Positions 42,401 through 52,110 of a DNA stretch of 64,000 nt are shown here, piece by piece. How positions within the stretch are numbered: position 1 is the stretch's first letter; each line of letters starts with the position of its first letter. The stretch comes from Chromatium okenii. Its GTDB lineage: Bacteria; Pseudomonadota; Gammaproteobacteria; Chromatiales; Chromatiaceae. The stretch is from positions 1 to 64,000 of the forward strand of contig NZ_NRRQ01000005.1 in assembly GCF_016583745.1 (NCBI RefSeq). Direction: 5' to 3'. The notes beneath the pieces were generated by a model. The model was not told where the DNA came from. It saw only the letters and a list, made by a program, of their open reading frames with translations, and did no database searches. The translations under genes and the position numbers were made by a program.

Positions 42401-44215
42401 ATGCGTCTACAATCCAGCATCAATGCGCCAACAACGCTCGTTCATCGCGCCCGTGAAGTGCTCACTTATGCGCTGCAACCGGTGGTCAACATTCACACCG
42501 GCGGCGTTTATGGCTATGAAGCCTTATTGCGCGGTATTGGCGCACTGGGTTTTAATGATGTCAAGCAATTATTAAGCGCAGCGTGGCAGCAACATTGCGC
42601 AGTTGAATTGGATGAACTGCTGCGTGAATTAGCCATCGCCCAATTTGTGCAATTGCCAAACGCAGCGCGGTATCGGCTATTTTTTAATGTCGATCCGCGA
42701 TTATTAGCGGGTGAAGAGCCAGATGCCACACTGGCGCTATTACACCGTTATGGTTTGACGCCTGAAGTGCTGTGTTTTGATTTATCTGAACATACCGATT
42801 TAACTGCACAACCCAGCATTGCCAATACCATTGCCACCTATCGGCGGCAGCACTTTCAATTCGCCATTGATGACTTTGGCAGCGGCTATGCCGGACTGCG
42901 CTTGTTGTATGAATATCCGCCCGACTTACTCAAAATCGACCGTTTTTTTATTAACGGGATTGCCACCGATCATCGGAAACGGCTGTTTGTTGCCAACGCC
43001 GTGCAGCTCGCGCATGTCATGGGTATCAGCGTGATTGCGGAAGGCGTTGAAACCGCACCCGAATTATTGGCATGTCGAGAAGTGGGTTGTGATCTTGTGC
43101 AGGGTTTTTTTATTGCACATCCGCAATTACAGATTGAGGATTTGCGCGTCAATTATGAGCATATCCACGCGGTCAATCAACGCGACCGCCGCGAACCGCA
43201 CACCGATCTTGCTTTAATTGAGGAGCGCATGGAATACATTCCGCCGCTGCTTGCCAGCGCCAAAGTGAAATCATTATTTGAAGCCTTCCGCCGTCACAAA
43301 GCATACACCATTATTCCATTATTAGATGACGCTGAGCGCCCGCTGGGGCTCATTCACGAAGCCGATATTAAAGAACACATTTATTCTGCGTATGGGCGCG
43401 ATCTCATTCTGAATCCTGCCTTTACGCGGACATTGTTTGATTTTGCGCGTCCCTGTCCGACGATTGATCGTCACGCTTCTGTAGAGCGAATGCTCGAAGC
43501 CTTTTCTGCGAATGTCAATCCAGCGGGTATTATTGTGACGCAAGACGCCCGCTATATTGGTTTTATTTCCGCAATGGCGCTGCTGCAATTGATTGAACAA
43601 AAAAATATCGCCGTCGCTCGTGACCAAAATCCGCTCACCAAGCTGCCGGGCAATATCCCTATTCACAATTACGTTTCCCATCATCTTAACGGTGATACCG
43701 TCATGCGCCATTTTGTGTATTTTGATTTCGATCATTTCAAGGCATTTAACGATCATTATGGTTTTAGAATGGGAGATCGCGCCATTCTGATGTTTGCAGA
43801 ATTATTGCGGAAAGAATTAAGCAGTGGTGCTTGGTTTATTGGTCATATTGGCGGCGATGATTTCTTTGCGGGTATTCACGACGCACCCTCAGCGCAGGTG
43901 CTGAATCAAATTCAATATCTACTCGCTAAATTTAGCGCAGATGTGCAAAGTCTTTACGATCCCGAAGATCGGCAACGCGGTTTTATTCGCGCTTGTGATC
44001 GCTTTGGTGAAAAACGCGAAATGCCGTTAATGCGCTGTAGTGCGGCGTTAATTGAAATGCGCCCGGGCGAGCGTTATGGGTGTGTGGAAGCATTGGGGCG
44101 CGTGATTGCGCACATGAAACATCAAGCCAAAACGAGCATTTCTGGTTTAGTGTTTCGCCATGATGCAGATACTCGCGGTTCTTCCCAAATCATTGCGGAT
44201 GAAATGGTGTCATAA
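42401..44215 (+). CDS. EAL-CBS-GGDEF dual-domain c-di-GMP protein
   Basis: 604 residues, soluble. EAL domain at about 10-250 (GYEALLRGIG, DDFGSGYAGLRLLYEYPPDL, KIDRFFINGI, AEGVETAPELLACR); the usual EITE strand reads DLSEHTD. A CBS pair follows at about 265-400 (TIIPLLDDAERPLGLIHEAD, NPAGIIVTQDARYIGFISAM). GGDEF at about 410-590 has YFDFDHFKAFNDHYGFRMGD and GHIGGDDFFAGI (GGDDF variant). This EAL-CBS-GGDEF order is known in proteobacteria. Both catalytic sites look mostly preserved, so activity direction cannot be decided. Nine nt behind the chemoreceptor. Confidence 0.9.
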   Translation: MRLQSSINAPTTLVHRAREVLTYALQPVVNIHTGGVYGYEALLRGIGALGFNDVKQLLSAAWQQHCAVELDELLRELAIAQFVQLPNAARYRLFFNVDPRLLAGEEPDATLALLHRYGLTPEVLCFDLSEHTDLTAQPSIANTIATYRRQHFQFAIDDFGSGYAGLRLLYEYPPDLLKIDRFFINGIATDHRKRLFVANAVQLAHVMGISVIAEGVETAPELLACREVGCDLVQGFFIAHPQLQIEDLRVNYEHIHAVNQRDRREPHTDLALIEERMEYIPPLLASAKVKSLFEAFRRHKAYTIIPLLDDAERPLGLIHEADIKEHIYSAYGRDLILNPAFTRTLFDFARPCPTIDRHASVERMLEAFSANVNPAGIIVTQDARYIGFISAMALLQLIEQKNIAVARDQNPLTKLPGNIPIHNYVSHHLNGDTVMRHFVYFDFDHFKAFNDHYGFRMGDRAILMFAELLRKELSSGAWFIGHIGGDDFFAGIHDAPSAQVLNQIQYLLAKFSADVQSLYDPEDRQRGFIRACDRFGEKREMPLMRCSAALIEMRPGERYGCVEALGRVIAHMKHQAKTSISGLVFRHDADTRGSSQIIADEMVS

Positions 44216-44275
44216 TGTGCGGTCGCTGCCGCGCAAATGCGCATTCACTGGTGAATAAAAGAGTCGTTGTGAACT

Positions 44276-44923
44276 ATGAATATCAATCCCGTGAGCGTTC
44301 GTGATGAATTAATGGCGCAAGGTTTAACCCGCGCTGAATTGCATTCAGACCCGCTGCAACAATTCCAAAAGTGGTATGAATTTGCGATTGCTACCGACCT
44401 TCCAGAACCCAATGCAATGAGCTTGTGTACGGTAAATGAATGCGGCCAGCCGTCGGTGCGCACCGTATTATTAAAACTCTATGATGCGCGGGGATTTGTC
44501 TTCTTTACCAATTATGAAAGCCGCAAAGCGCAAGAGATTGAACATAATCCCCAAGTAGCTATGCTCTTTCCTTGGGTGGCATTAGCGCGGCAAGTGCAAA
44601 TTAGTGGTCGTGCTGAACGAATTTCAACCGCAGAATCCTTAAAATACTTTATGACTAGACCACGCGGCAGCCAACTCGGGGCGTGGTCATCGCCACAAAG
44701 TCAGGTGATTCGATCACGGGCGCTGTTGGAAGCTAAGGTTGCTGAAATTGCACATAAATTTGGCGCGGGTGAGATTCCATTGCCAGACTTTTGGGGCGGT
44801 TATCGGGTGGTGCCGACGCGGATTGAATTTTGGCAAGGACGGGATAGTCGTTTGCATGATCGCTTTTGTTATCAACGCAATACGGAAGCGCAAGCGTGGA
44901 CAATTGAGCGTCTCGCGCCTTAA
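44276..44923 (+). CDS. pdxH: Pyridoxamine 5'-phosphate oxidase
   Basis: 215 residues. FMN-dependent oxidation of pyridoxine/pyridoxamine phosphate to pyridoxal phosphate. Signatures: EPNAMSLCTVNECGQPSVRT, VFFTNYESRKAQEIEHNP, ALARQVQISGRAERIS, and the C-terminal FWGGYRVVPTRIEFWQGRDS, LHDRFCYQR. ATG 44276. It is followed by a bidirectional terminator. Confidence 0.96.
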   Translation: MNINPVSVRDELMAQGLTRAELHSDPLQQFQKWYEFAIATDLPEPNAMSLCTVNECGQPSVRTVLLKLYDARGFVFFTNYESRKAQEIEHNPQVAMLFPWVALARQVQISGRAERISTAESLKYFMTRPRGSQLGAWSSPQSQVIRSRALLEAKVAEIAHKFGAGEIPLPDFWGGYRVVPTRIEFWQGRDSRLHDRFCYQRNTEAQAWTIERLAP

Positions 44924-44958
44924 TCGTTGGGGCAGCATTTCTATACAATTAACGGCAT

Positions 44959-44988
44959 AAAAAAAGCCCGCTTTGCAGCGGGCTTTTT
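44959..44988. terminator. Bidirectional Rho-independent terminator
   Basis: AGCCCGCT-TTGC-AGCGGGCT with an A-tract before and T5 after. It lies between convergent pdxH and the SCP2-domain gene. Confidence 0.93.
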
Positions 44989-45005
44989 GGGTCATGCGCA
45001 GGCAA

Positions 45006-45425
45006 TTATGCCAATTCGTCGGTCTCAATCCGTTGCATTAAAGCAAAACTCTTCACGAAGGGATTTGCCATGCGGGGGTCTTTTAACATTGCGGAGTAGT
45101 CGCCAACATTAAACTTGAGCTTGCCCGTTGCAAATGCGGTGCCCATTCCCATCATGCCGATGCCCTTTTCTACCCACTTGAGCCAGTCCTTCAGATCAGC
45201 ACGCATGTCCCAATTTGCTGGTGGATCGCTTTCCGTCCATTCACCAGCGCGAACACAAATGCCATTCTCGACGACGAATAAGCCACGCGGTTCTTCTTCA
45301 TCTTTGAAGCCGCAATAAATCACCGAATTGAAATCAATTTCGGCCAACTTCTCGCACACTTCTGGCTCGCTATTCCAAGCCTCTTTCAGGTCATTCATCC
45401 AATCGGCAGAAAACAGTGCAGACAT
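45006..45425 (-). CDS. SCP2 sterol-binding-domain protein
   Basis: 139 residues: FSADWMNDLKEAWNSEPEV, FNSVIYCGFKDEEEPRGLF, then DWLKWVEKGIGMMGMGTAFA, GKLKFNVGDYSAMLKDPRM. This is a single SCP2 lipid-carrier fold. In bacteria such stand-alone proteins bind acyl-CoA or hydrophobic ligands; the ligand is unknown. ATG 45425 is preferred to the in-frame TTG nine bases upstream because GGAGG then has workable spacing. Confidence 0.85.
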   Translation of the reverse strand: MSALFSADWMNDLKEAWNSEPEVCEKLAEIDFNSVIYCGFKDEEEPRGLFVVENGICVRAGEWTESDPPANWDMRADLKDWLKWVEKGIGMMGMGTAFATGKLKFNVGDYSAMLKDPRMANPFVKSFALMQRIETDELA

Positions 45426-45498
45426 CGTATTCAATCCTCCAGTTTATGGTGATTTAAACAGGCGCATTCTCTCGCGCCGGGGCAAATTCTATCAGGAA

Positions 45499-46269
45499 TC
45501 AGCCGAGCGTATAGCCAGCATCTACCTTGAGAATCGCGCCGGTAATCAAGCGGGCTTGTGGTGAGGCGAGAAACAATACGGCGGCGGCAACATCGGCTGG
45601 TGTCACGAACTGCTGTTGGAGCACATGGCGCTGGGCGACGGTCGCTGCCATCAAGCCGGTCGCCTCGCCCCACATGTCCGATGCGACGACGCCGGGCGCA
45701 ACGCCGTTGACGCGAATGCCGCGTGGTGCCAGCGCCAGCGCCAGCCGCTGCGTGAGCAGGTCGAGTCCGGCTTTGCTGACCGAGTAACTGCTTGAAGTAC
45801 AAGTATGAAATGAATGCTGCGCACAGGCTGATGACAGGGTGATGACCACTGCGGCGGCGCTGCGTGCCAATAACGCGAGGCTGGCTTGGGTCAGCGCGAA
45901 CGGCGCAATCAGGTTGGTTTCCAAGGTCATACGCCACGCGGTCACGCTTTCGCTCAGATCGCCGGAAGCGAGAATGACGCCGGCGTTGTGAACCAAGACA
46001 TCTAGCCGCCCGGCTTGGGCGGTGATGATGGCGACCAGTTCGGCGATAAACGCAGCTTCGGTCACGTCGCCAGTCAGCGCGATCAAGTGCCCGCTGGCGG
46101 TCGCTTCTGCCCACTGCGCCTGAAGTTGCGCCACCTTTGCCGGAGTGCGTCCGCAGGTGTAAACGGTTGCGCCGCTGGCGAGAAAGGCGGCGACTAAACC
46201 CGCGCCGATGCCGGAGGTGCCGCCGGTGATGCAGACGATGCGCGGCAATTCAGCAGTGTCAGTCGTCAT
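45499..46269 (-). CDS. Short-chain dehydrogenase/reductase
   Basis: 256 residues, classical SDR. Cofactor motif TGGTSGIGAG near the N-terminus, LVHNAGV, the catalytic Ser in ITLSSACAQ, YSVSK with Tyr/Lys, and PGVVASDMWGEA. CGRTPAK after the second strand suggests NADP preference. The substrate cannot be told. It lies 6 nt after the chemoreceptor gene on the same strand and 73 nt before the SCP2 gene, so the three may share a transcript. Confidence 0.9.
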   Translation of the reverse strand: MTTDTAELPRIVCITGGTSGIGAGLVAAFLASGATVYTCGRTPAKVAQLQAQWAEATASGHLIALTGDVTEAAFIAELVAIITAQAGRLDVLVHNAGVILASGDLSESVTAWRMTLETNLIAPFALTQASLALLARSAAAVVITLSSACAQHSFHTCTSSSYSVSKAGLDLLTQRLALALAPRGIRVNGVAPGVVASDMWGEATGLMAATVAQRHVLQQQFVTPADVAAAVLFLASPQARLITGAILKVDAGYTLG

Positions 46270-46275
46270 TTTTAT

Positions 46276-47886
46276 TCATCCTGCAAACCGAAACGCCGCC
46301 ATTTCGCCATTGAACGCTTCAATTAAAGCCAGCAAGCGCGAACACGCTCGCAAGGTGTCATCCACGCCGCCAGCGGTTTGATCGACGGACTGATGAATCG
46401 CGTTGGTGCTTTGGTCAATGGCAGAAGAGACGTGTCCTTGCTGTTGCGCCGCCGTCGCAATTTGCGTCGTTAAATCGCTGATCGTGGACACGGCAGTGCC
46501 AATTTCTTTCAGTGCCTGATCCACTTTATCGGTGTGTTGGATGGTCAACACCGCCTGCTCACGTCCTTGGCGCATCGCCCCCGCCACATCACGCGAACCG
46601 CGTTGAATCTGCTCAATCATGTCTTGAATTTCTTTGGTGGACAGTTGCGTCCGACTCGCCAACGCCCGCACCTCGGCTGCAACCACCGCAAAGCCGCGTC
46701 CCTGTTCACCAGCGCGGGCGGCTTCAATCGCAGCATTGAGCGCCAGCAAATTGGTCTGCTCGGCAATGCCACGAATCACATCCAGCACCGAGCCGATGCG
46801 TTCACTATCCGCTTCCAACTGCGTCATCGCTTCCGCGCCGCGCATCACCTCGCCAGTCAAGCCATTGATCGAAGTGACCGCCGACTGCACCGTCGTTTGA
46901 CTGAGCGCGACATCGCGTTTCGCATCCGCAGCAGCGGTTGAAACCACCGTGCTATTGCGGGCAATTTCCACCACCGTTGCCGTCATTTCATTGATCGCCG
47001 TCGCCACCTGCGCCACTTCATGCTGTTCACGGTTCGCATTTTGAGACGTTTTCGCCGCGATGGTTTGCAACTGCTGCGTCACCTCGTACATCTGCCGCAC
47101 GCTCGCTGCGATGCGCCCGAATGACGTAGCCAAGCTGGTTTGCAACTGCCCAAACGCCCGACTGAGCACGGCAATCTCGGTCTCGCCGTTCATCAGCACC
47201 ATCTCACCGCGAAAATCGTTATTTGCCATCCGCACCGACAACTGTTGCAGCGCCGCCAATGGTTTTAACAATTGCGCGAGCGCCAGAAGCCCGCCAATAA
47301 ATCCGACAGTCAGCAGCAGCGTTGCCGCCAAACTCGCATAAGTGCCCCATGCGAGCTGGCGCTCTAATTCCTGCTGGGCGTGTTCTTTTTCAGTTTGCAC
47401 GCGGGTTACGAGCGCGTTGAGTTGCTCAGTCATCGTCTGCGCGGTCGCATCAAACGCACTCATCAGCGCATTACCACCATCTGGCCCTTCCGCCACATAA
47501 CGCTGCGCCATGTGTTGACCGGCATCGTAATAAGCGGTGAGAGCGCGAGTTAAATCCGCTGCTGCCAAAGTTGCATCTAATTCTGCTAATTGCGTGATAT
47601 TCATGCGAGCGGCAGCAAAATACTGTTGCGCTTGCGTAAACCCATCATCTAAACCATCTCGACCGCGAGTGGCGCTGATGTCAGTCAACCATTGTTGAAT
47701 TTGAATCACGTTAATTTTAAATTCTAAAGCGCGTTCTTGCAGGCGGTCTTGATGAACAGCAATGTGATTGATTGATTGTTGAATGTGATTGGCGACGTAA
47801 ACGCCACCGCCGCCCATGAGAATCGTGAGAGCGCCAAGAATGGCAAATAACAACCGCGCCCGCGCCAAAATACCTAACTTTGCCAT
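46276..47886 (-). CDS. Methyl-accepting chemotaxis protein with four-helix-bundle sensor
   Basis: 536 residues. TM1 at about 10-32 ([20 protein letters not shown]). A helical periplasmic domain of about 150 residues ([37 protein letters not shown]) resembles 4HB/HBM-type sensors. TM2 at about 185-210, HAMP, then the signalling domain with [20 protein letters not shown] followed by [27 protein letters not shown] lies before ATG 47886. It is upstream of and nearly contiguous with the SDR gene. Confidence 0.92.
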   Translation of the reverse strand: MAKLGILARARLLFAILGALTILMGGGGVYVANHIQQSINHIAVHQDRLQERALEFKINVIQIQQWLTDISATRGRDGLDDGFTQAQQYFAAARMNITQLAELDATLAAADLTRALTAYYDAGQHMAQRYVAEGPDGGNALMSAFDATAQTMTEQLNALVTRVQTEKEHAQQELERQLAWGTYASLAATLLLTVGFIGGLLALAQLLKPLAALQQLSVRMANNDFRGEMVLMNGETEIAVLSRAFGQLQTSLATSFGRIAASVRQMYEVTQQLQTIAAKTSQNANREQHEVAQVATAINEMTATVVEIARNSTVVSTAAADAKRDVALSQTTVQSAVTSINGLTGEVMRGAEAMTQLEADSERIGSVLDVIRGIAEQTNLLALNAAIEAARAGEQGRGFAVVAAEVRALASRTQLSTKEIQDMIEQIQRGSRDVAGAMRQGREQAVLTIQHTDKVDQALKEIGTAVSTISDLTTQIATAAQQQGHVSSAIDQSTNAIHQSVDQTAGGVDDTLRACSRLLALIEAFNGEMAAFRFAG

Positions 47887-47957
47887 TGCTCGCTCCTAAA
47901 GGATTGAAAAGGAGATTGGTATTAAAATCAGAACACTCTTGCGCGGAGATGCAAGCG

Positions 47958-48245
47958 TCAAGGATTAAAAATAGTCATAGAAATTAAATGACCATCTTGC
48001 GCATCAATTCTGAATGTTTTGTATTTACGCGGTGTTTCTTCTTCAAACGTAGGAAACAAATTTGGTTCCATCGTTTTACGTCTAATGCGATTCGGTGCGT
48101 CAAAACCGAAAGTGACCAGCCAATGTTGTTCTTGTTCATCAAATGTAATTTCTTCAAGCGCCAAATGCGGCAATACCTCGTCTGCAAAAAGTTGCATGGC
48201 TTGCTCACGCGCCGCGCAAACGGCTTTTTTTATATCAATACTCAT
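47958..48245 (-). CDS. Small conserved hypothetical protein
   Basis: 95 residues from ATG 48245 (MSIDIKKAVCAAREQAMQLF; LEEITFDEQEQHWLVTFGFD; KYKTFRIDAQDGHLISMTIF). The pattern W-L-V-T-F-G-F and Y-K-x-F-x-I-D-x-x-D-G-x-x-x-S-M suggests a small alpha/beta domain like the PepSY/YpmB-like single-repeat proteins; I cannot name it. It is charged, with no signal peptide, so cytosolic. It lies between a chemoreceptor gene and TA remnants. Confidence 0.65.
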   Translation of the reverse strand: MSIDIKKAVCAAREQAMQLFADEVLPHLALEEITFDEQEQHWLVTFGFDAPNRIRRKTMEPNLFPTFEEETPRKYKTFRIDAQDGHLISMTIFNP

Positions 48246-48302
48246 GATGTTTATCATGCCGCACGATAAACGCAGAGTGAGGTAGTTAAAAAAAGTGATC
48301 AG

Positions 48303-48536
48303 TTAGTCGTCGTCAACGAGTGGCGCACGCGGCGGAACCTTCTCTAGGATGGCACGAAATACGGCTGCATTGGCACGGTTGGCACGGGTACAGAGATAGC
48401 TTTCGGCGGTCAGAGCGGAAATTTTTTCCGCCACTGCGCTCATAACGAATTGTTCGACGGGAACGCCGTCTAGGTCAGCCATCTCTTGGAGGTGGCGCTG
48501 AATCGAGTTGGGAAGGGTTAGATTTAAGGTCGTCAT
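48303..48536 (-). CDS. CopG/HicB-like antitoxin of a lost PIN toxin
   Basis: 77 residues: TTLNLTLPNSIQRHLQEMAD, GVPVEQFVMSAVAEKISAL, then ESYLCTRANRANAAVFRAIL, EKVPPRAPL. The first half is a ribbon-helix-helix of the type annotated as HicB-family antitoxins, which is typically encoded directly after a PIN-domain toxin. ATG 48536 overlaps the stop of a residual PIN reading frame (ATGA at 48533-48536). The antitoxin is intact, the toxin nearly gone. Confidence 0.8.
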   Translation of the reverse strand: MTTLNLTLPNSIQRHLQEMADLDGVPVEQFVMSAVAEKISALTAESYLCTRANRANAAVFRAILEKVPPRAPLVDDD

Positions 48537-48592
48537 GCCAATTGCTCCAGCAAGATTTTCGGAGTGATCACCTCAATGCTGTAAGTTCTGAG
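48533..48592 (-). pseudogene. C-terminal fossil of a PIN-domain toxin
   Basis: A frame ending at TGA 48533-48535 reads KLRTYSIEVITPKILLEQLA, the usual tail of PIN-family toxins (x-I-x-V-I/L-T-P-x-x-x-L-x-x-L). Only about 20 codons remain, overlapping the 3' end of the hicB gene in another frame. The overlap with the following antitoxin start is the native arrangement of such pairs. Confidence 0.5.
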
Positions 48593-48755
48593 TTTGGTTC
48601 ATTTCTTTCACTGCCGCTAAATACTCTTCAAGAGCATCTTGGATATTTTCTAAAGCTTCTTGTTCAGAATCTCCTTCAGACCAACAGCCGGGTAATCCGG
48701 GGACAGAAACACTGATGCCTTCTTCGGTGCGATGAAAAACAACGGTGTATTTCAC
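48573..48755 (-). CDS. HicB-type antitoxin-like protein, orphan
   Basis: 60 residues: MKYTVVFHRTEEGISVSVPG, LPGCWSEGDSEQEALENIQD, ALEEYLAAVKE. This is the HicB/COG1598 partial RNase H-like fold that normally neutralises HicA. No HicA gene lies on either side. The last residues (MNQTQNLQH) run into the PIN remnant, so its natural C-terminus may be altered by the same rearrangement. Confidence 0.8.
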   Translation of the reverse strand: MKYTVVFHRTEEGISVSVPGLPGCWSEGDSEQEALENIQDALEEYLAAVKEMNQTQNLQH

Positions 48756-48875
48756 TTTGTGATGACCTCTTGCAATTGGCAGTTTTCAGTCAAGTTTGTA
48801 ATAAAAAACAGTGTTTCCACCGCCAACTAACAACTGTCAGCCGGCAATTTCACCGACTGACAGCGCACAATTTAC

Positions 48876-50597
48876 TTAATGCCCGGATGCGCCCTCAGCG
48901 CCAATGCCGGTTTCACAACGAATCCGCTGCGCGGGATACGCATCCCGATCAATTTTGCCGCGTTCTGAATAATCAAACCGCGAAAAAAACCAGATACAAA
49001 TGAATGATACCGGAATTGAAATAATCGCCGGATTATCCAAAAAGAATAACCCTACCGGTTTACCATCCGCGCCCACATGACCGAGCACATCACCCCAGAC
49101 TGCTTTAGACAACACGGTTAAGACAAAGGCGCTCAGTAAACCCGCAAAGCCGCCAATTAACGCACCGCGAGTCGTCATCTTGCTCCAGAAAATCGACGCC
49201 ACCAATACCGGGAAGTTTGCGCTTGCTGCAATCGCAAATGCCAATCCCACCATAAACGCCACGTTTTGACTTTCAAAAGCAATGCCTAATCCAATCGCCA
49301 CCAAACCCAAGCCAAAGGTTGCAAACTTTGAAACCCGAATTTCAGTGGTTTCATTACTGCGTCCGCGTGCAATCACATTCGCATATAAATCATGGGAAAT
49401 TGCCGACGCGCCCGCCAAAGTTAAGCCAGAAACAACCGCTAAAATCGTCGCAAAGGCAACCGCCGAAATAAAGCCGAGGAATAAATTTCCGCCCACTGCT
49501 TCTGCTAAACGAATCGCCACCATGTTGGTGCCGCCGTTAATTCCGCTCACTAACTGGTCTTTTAATACCGAACCGTCGGCCGCCAACGCTGAAGGCTTAA
49601 AGAATTCAGGATGCTGCGCCAACAATACAATTGCCGCAAAACCAATAATGAAGGTTAAGATGTAGAAATAGCCAATAAAACCGGTCGCATAAAACACCGA
49701 TTTACGCGCCTCTTTCGCATCTGGCACCGTAAAAAAGCGCATCAAAATATGGGGCAAACCAGCCGTCCCAAACATCAATGCCAATCCTAATGAAATTGCA
49801 TTGATTGGGTCTTTCACTAACGACCCCGGCGACATAATGGCATCTGCTTTTGGATGATGTTCAACTGCTTGTCGGAACATCTCCTCTGGTGAAAAACCAA
49901 AATAATACAGCGCCGAACCCGCCATAAAGGTCGCACCGCACAGCAACAACACTGCCTTAATAATCTGCACCCAAGTTGTCGCCGTCATACCACCAAAGAT
50001 GACATAAACCATCATCAAAATGCCGACGATGACTACTGCTATCCAATAGTCCAAACCAAAGAGCAATTGAATCAATTTGCCCGCGCCGACCATTTGCGCG
50101 ATCAAATAAAACGATACCACCACCAACGATGAAATCGCCGCCATCGTGCGGATTTGCGTTTGTCCGAAGCGATATGAGCTGACATCTGCAAAGGTAAACT
50201 TGCCGAGATTACGAATCTGTTCGGCAATTAAAAACATAATGATCGGCCAGCCAACCAAAAAGCCGATAGAATAAATCAGCCCGTCATAACCGGAGGAAAA
50301 TACCAAGCCCGAAATACCTAAGAATGAGGCTGCCGACATATAATCGCCAGCAATTGCTAACCCATTCTGAAAACCCGTAATGCCGCCACCCGCAGTATAA
50401 AAATCGCTCGCAGTGCGAGTGCGTTTTGCTGCCCAATAGGTAATCCCAAGGGTGCCCGCTACAAACGCCACAAACATATAAATGGCAGTTAAATTTAACG
50501 CCTGTTGCTCAACTGCCCCGGATAATGCCGGAGCTGCCGCCAACGCAAATGGCGTTAGTAACGCCACGAGTATTCCCCAACTGGCATAACGTCTCAT
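48876..50597 (-). CDS. actP: Cation/acetate (monocarboxylate) symporter
   Basis: 573 residues, sodium:solute symporter family with a probable N-terminal signal ([20 protein letters not shown]) and about 13 membrane helices. Visible: [40 protein letters not shown] (the SSS signature), [40 protein letters not shown]. It imports acetate, propionate or related acids with a cation. The 4-nt overlap with the upstream DUF485 gene is the standard yjcH-actP pairing. Confidence 0.93.
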   Translation of the reverse strand: MRRYASWGILVALLTPFALAAAPALSGAVEQQALNLTAIYMFVAFVAGTLGITYWAAKRTRTASDFYTAGGGITGFQNGLAIAGDYMSAASFLGISGLVFSSGYDGLIYSIGFLVGWPIIMFLIAEQIRNLGKFTFADVSSYRFGQTQIRTMAAISSLVVVSFYLIAQMVGAGKLIQLLFGLDYWIAVVIVGILMMVYVIFGGMTATTWVQIIKAVLLLCGATFMAGSALYYFGFSPEEMFRQAVEHHPKADAIMSPGSLVKDPINAISLGLALMFGTAGLPHILMRFFTVPDAKEARKSVFYATGFIGYFYILTFIIGFAAIVLLAQHPEFFKPSALAADGSVLKDQLVSGINGGTNMVAIRLAEAVGGNLFLGFISAVAFATILAVVSGLTLAGASAISHDLYANVIARGRSNETTEIRVSKFATFGLGLVAIGLGIAFESQNVAFMVGLAFAIAASANFPVLVASIFWSKMTTRGALIGGFAGLLSAFVLTVLSKAVWGDVLGHVGADGKPVGLFFLDNPAIISIPVSFICIWFFSRFDYSERGKIDRDAYPAQRIRCETGIGAEGASGH

Positions 50598-50905
50598 TGT
50601 TGTAAATCCTCACGAATGATTTTGGTCAATTCATCAAACTTGCCATTCGCTTTCGCAACATATAAGCCAGTTAAAATGAACGCGGCGACAATAATAACGA
50701 CGCCCACCGGAATGCCCATCGTCATTACCGCTCCGGCAGCAATCGGAGTACCGAGTAATTTCGGCCCAAAGGCAATCACCAGAATAAACCCGTAATACAT
50801 CACCAGCATCAGCGCGGTTAAATTCCACGCAAAACATCTGCGACTACAGATCAATTCCTGATAACGCGGGTGCTGTTGCACAGCGTCAATAAAATCTTGT
50901 TGCAT
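50594..50905 (-). CDS. DUF485 membrane protein (YjcH-type)
   Basis: 103 residues with two membrane helices ([40 protein letters not shown]) flanked by short cytosolic parts. DUF485 proteins are almost always encoded with ActP-type symporters and probably assist them. ATG 50905. It overlaps actP by 4 nt. Confidence 0.92.
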   Translation of the reverse strand: MQQDFIDAVQQHPRYQELICSRRCFAWNLTALMLVMYYGFILVIAFGPKLLGTPIAAGAVMTMGIPVGVVIIVAAFILTGLYVAKANGKFDELTKIIREDLQQ

Positions 50906-50929
50906 AACTGACTCCTGAGTGAATGAACG

Positions 50930-50954
50930 AAAACCCCGCTCAAATAAAGCGGGG
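50930..50954 (-). terminator. Rho-independent terminator of the DHOD-like gene
   Basis: On the minus strand CCCCGCT-TTATTTG-AGCGGGG is followed by TTTTCGTT. It lies 50 nt after the dihydroorotate-dehydrogenase-like stop and before the DUF485 start. Confidence 0.8.
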
Positions 50955-51005
50955 CTGCTGAATTAACCACACAATGCTGTGTGGCGTTGATAACTCGCAC
51001 TACAG

Positions 51006-52022
51006 TTACACTCTGACGCCCGGCGCACTGCTATAGCTATCTAAAATGCTCACATAATTGGCGCGTTCAAAGTCTGCCGGATTAGGTACCGTCAGCGCAC
51101 TCACGCGCCCACGAAAATCGTCAACACTCTCAAAACCTTGTTCAGTCATCCATTCCTGAATTCCGTTCAGAATTAACGCCATTTGCGCCGGCCCGTGTTG
51201 TAATAACACGCTGCATAAATGCACCACATCAGCACCCGCTAAAAGCAATTTAATTGCATCTTCAGCAGTATGAACGCCACCAGTCGCGCCTAAGGACAAG
51301 CCTTCAATGCGCCCATATAAAATCGCCAGCCAGCGCATCGCTAATAACGTTTCCGCTGAAGTCGATGGACGTAAAGTCGATTGCAAACGCAAGCCGTGAA
51401 TATCAATGTCGGGTTGATAAAAACGATTGAATAAGGCAACGCCATTGGCACCAGCAGCAGCGGCAGCAGCAACGATATGACCAAGCGAACTAAAAGCGGG
51501 AGACAATTTCAAATTGATCGGAATTTGAATCTGGCTGCGTAATTCGCGCAGCAGGTTGAGATAACGCTCTTCGACTTCCGCGCCGCTGTGACGAATATCA
51601 GCAGCAACGTAATACACATTTAATTCCAAAGCATCTGCGCCCGCTTGTTCAATTGAGCGGGCATGACGAATCCAGCCGCTGCTGGTGACGCCGTTGAGAC
51701 TGGCGATGACCGGAATCTCCAGCGTTTCTTTGAGCTTGCGCAGATGGTCAAGATATTGGTCAAGTGCGCCAGTAAAGTCTTGATGCTGCGGGAGAAAGCC
51801 GCTGCCAACTTCGGCAAAACCGGTGTCTTGATTGTCGAGAAAACGCGCCATTGCTTCGGTTTCAGCGGTGACGGCTTCTTCAAATAAAGACCACATGATG
51901 ACTGCGGCAGCGCCGTTGTCTTCTAATTCACGCGCAGTGCTGAGATGTTTTGTCAGCGGCGATGCGGAAGGCACCAGCGGATTTTTGAGGGTCAAACCGA
52001 GATAAGAAGTGGTTAAATTCAT
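51006..52022 (-). CDS. Dihydroorotate dehydrogenase-like flavoprotein
   Basis: 338 residues with the FMN-barrel of the class 1 family: LTLKNPLVPSASPLTKHLST, IPVIASLNGVTSSGWIRHA, LELNVYYVAADIRHSG, NLKLSPAFSSLGHIVAAAA, GVALFNRFYQPDIDI, LGATGGVHTAEDAIKLLLAG. The usual active-site Cys/Ser loop is not clear, and the family variant often sits next to nifJ rather than pyr genes. I infer a redox role with pyruvate:ferredoxin oxidoreductase rather than pyrimidine synthesis. ATG 52022, 120 nt after nifJ. Confidence 0.85.
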   Translation of the reverse strand: MNLTTSYLGLTLKNPLVPSASPLTKHLSTARELEDNGAAAVIMWSLFEEAVTAETEAMARFLDNQDTGFAEVGSGFLPQHQDFTGALDQYLDHLRKLKETLEIPVIASLNGVTSSGWIRHARSIEQAGADALELNVYYVAADIRHSGAEVEERYLNLLRELRSQIQIPINLKLSPAFSSLGHIVAAAAAAGANGVALFNRFYQPDIDIHGLRLQSTLRPSTSAETLLAMRWLAILYGRIEGLSLGATGGVHTAEDAIKLLLAGADVVHLCSVLLQHGPAQMALILNGIQEWMTEQGFESVDDFRGRVSALTVPNPADFERANYVSILDSYSSAPGVRV

Positions 52023-52110
52023 AGATATGATTCCGATAGTTTGAGAGGAGTATTGGCGTTAAAAAATTAACCCAATTGAATCGCCACTCAATGACAGATG
52101 CGCTAATACA

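Noticed and set aside
51006-52022. Assignment as biosynthetic pyrD
   Set aside because: Genomic context is nifJ, not pyrimidine genes, and the family variant is commonly annotated only as DHOD-like.
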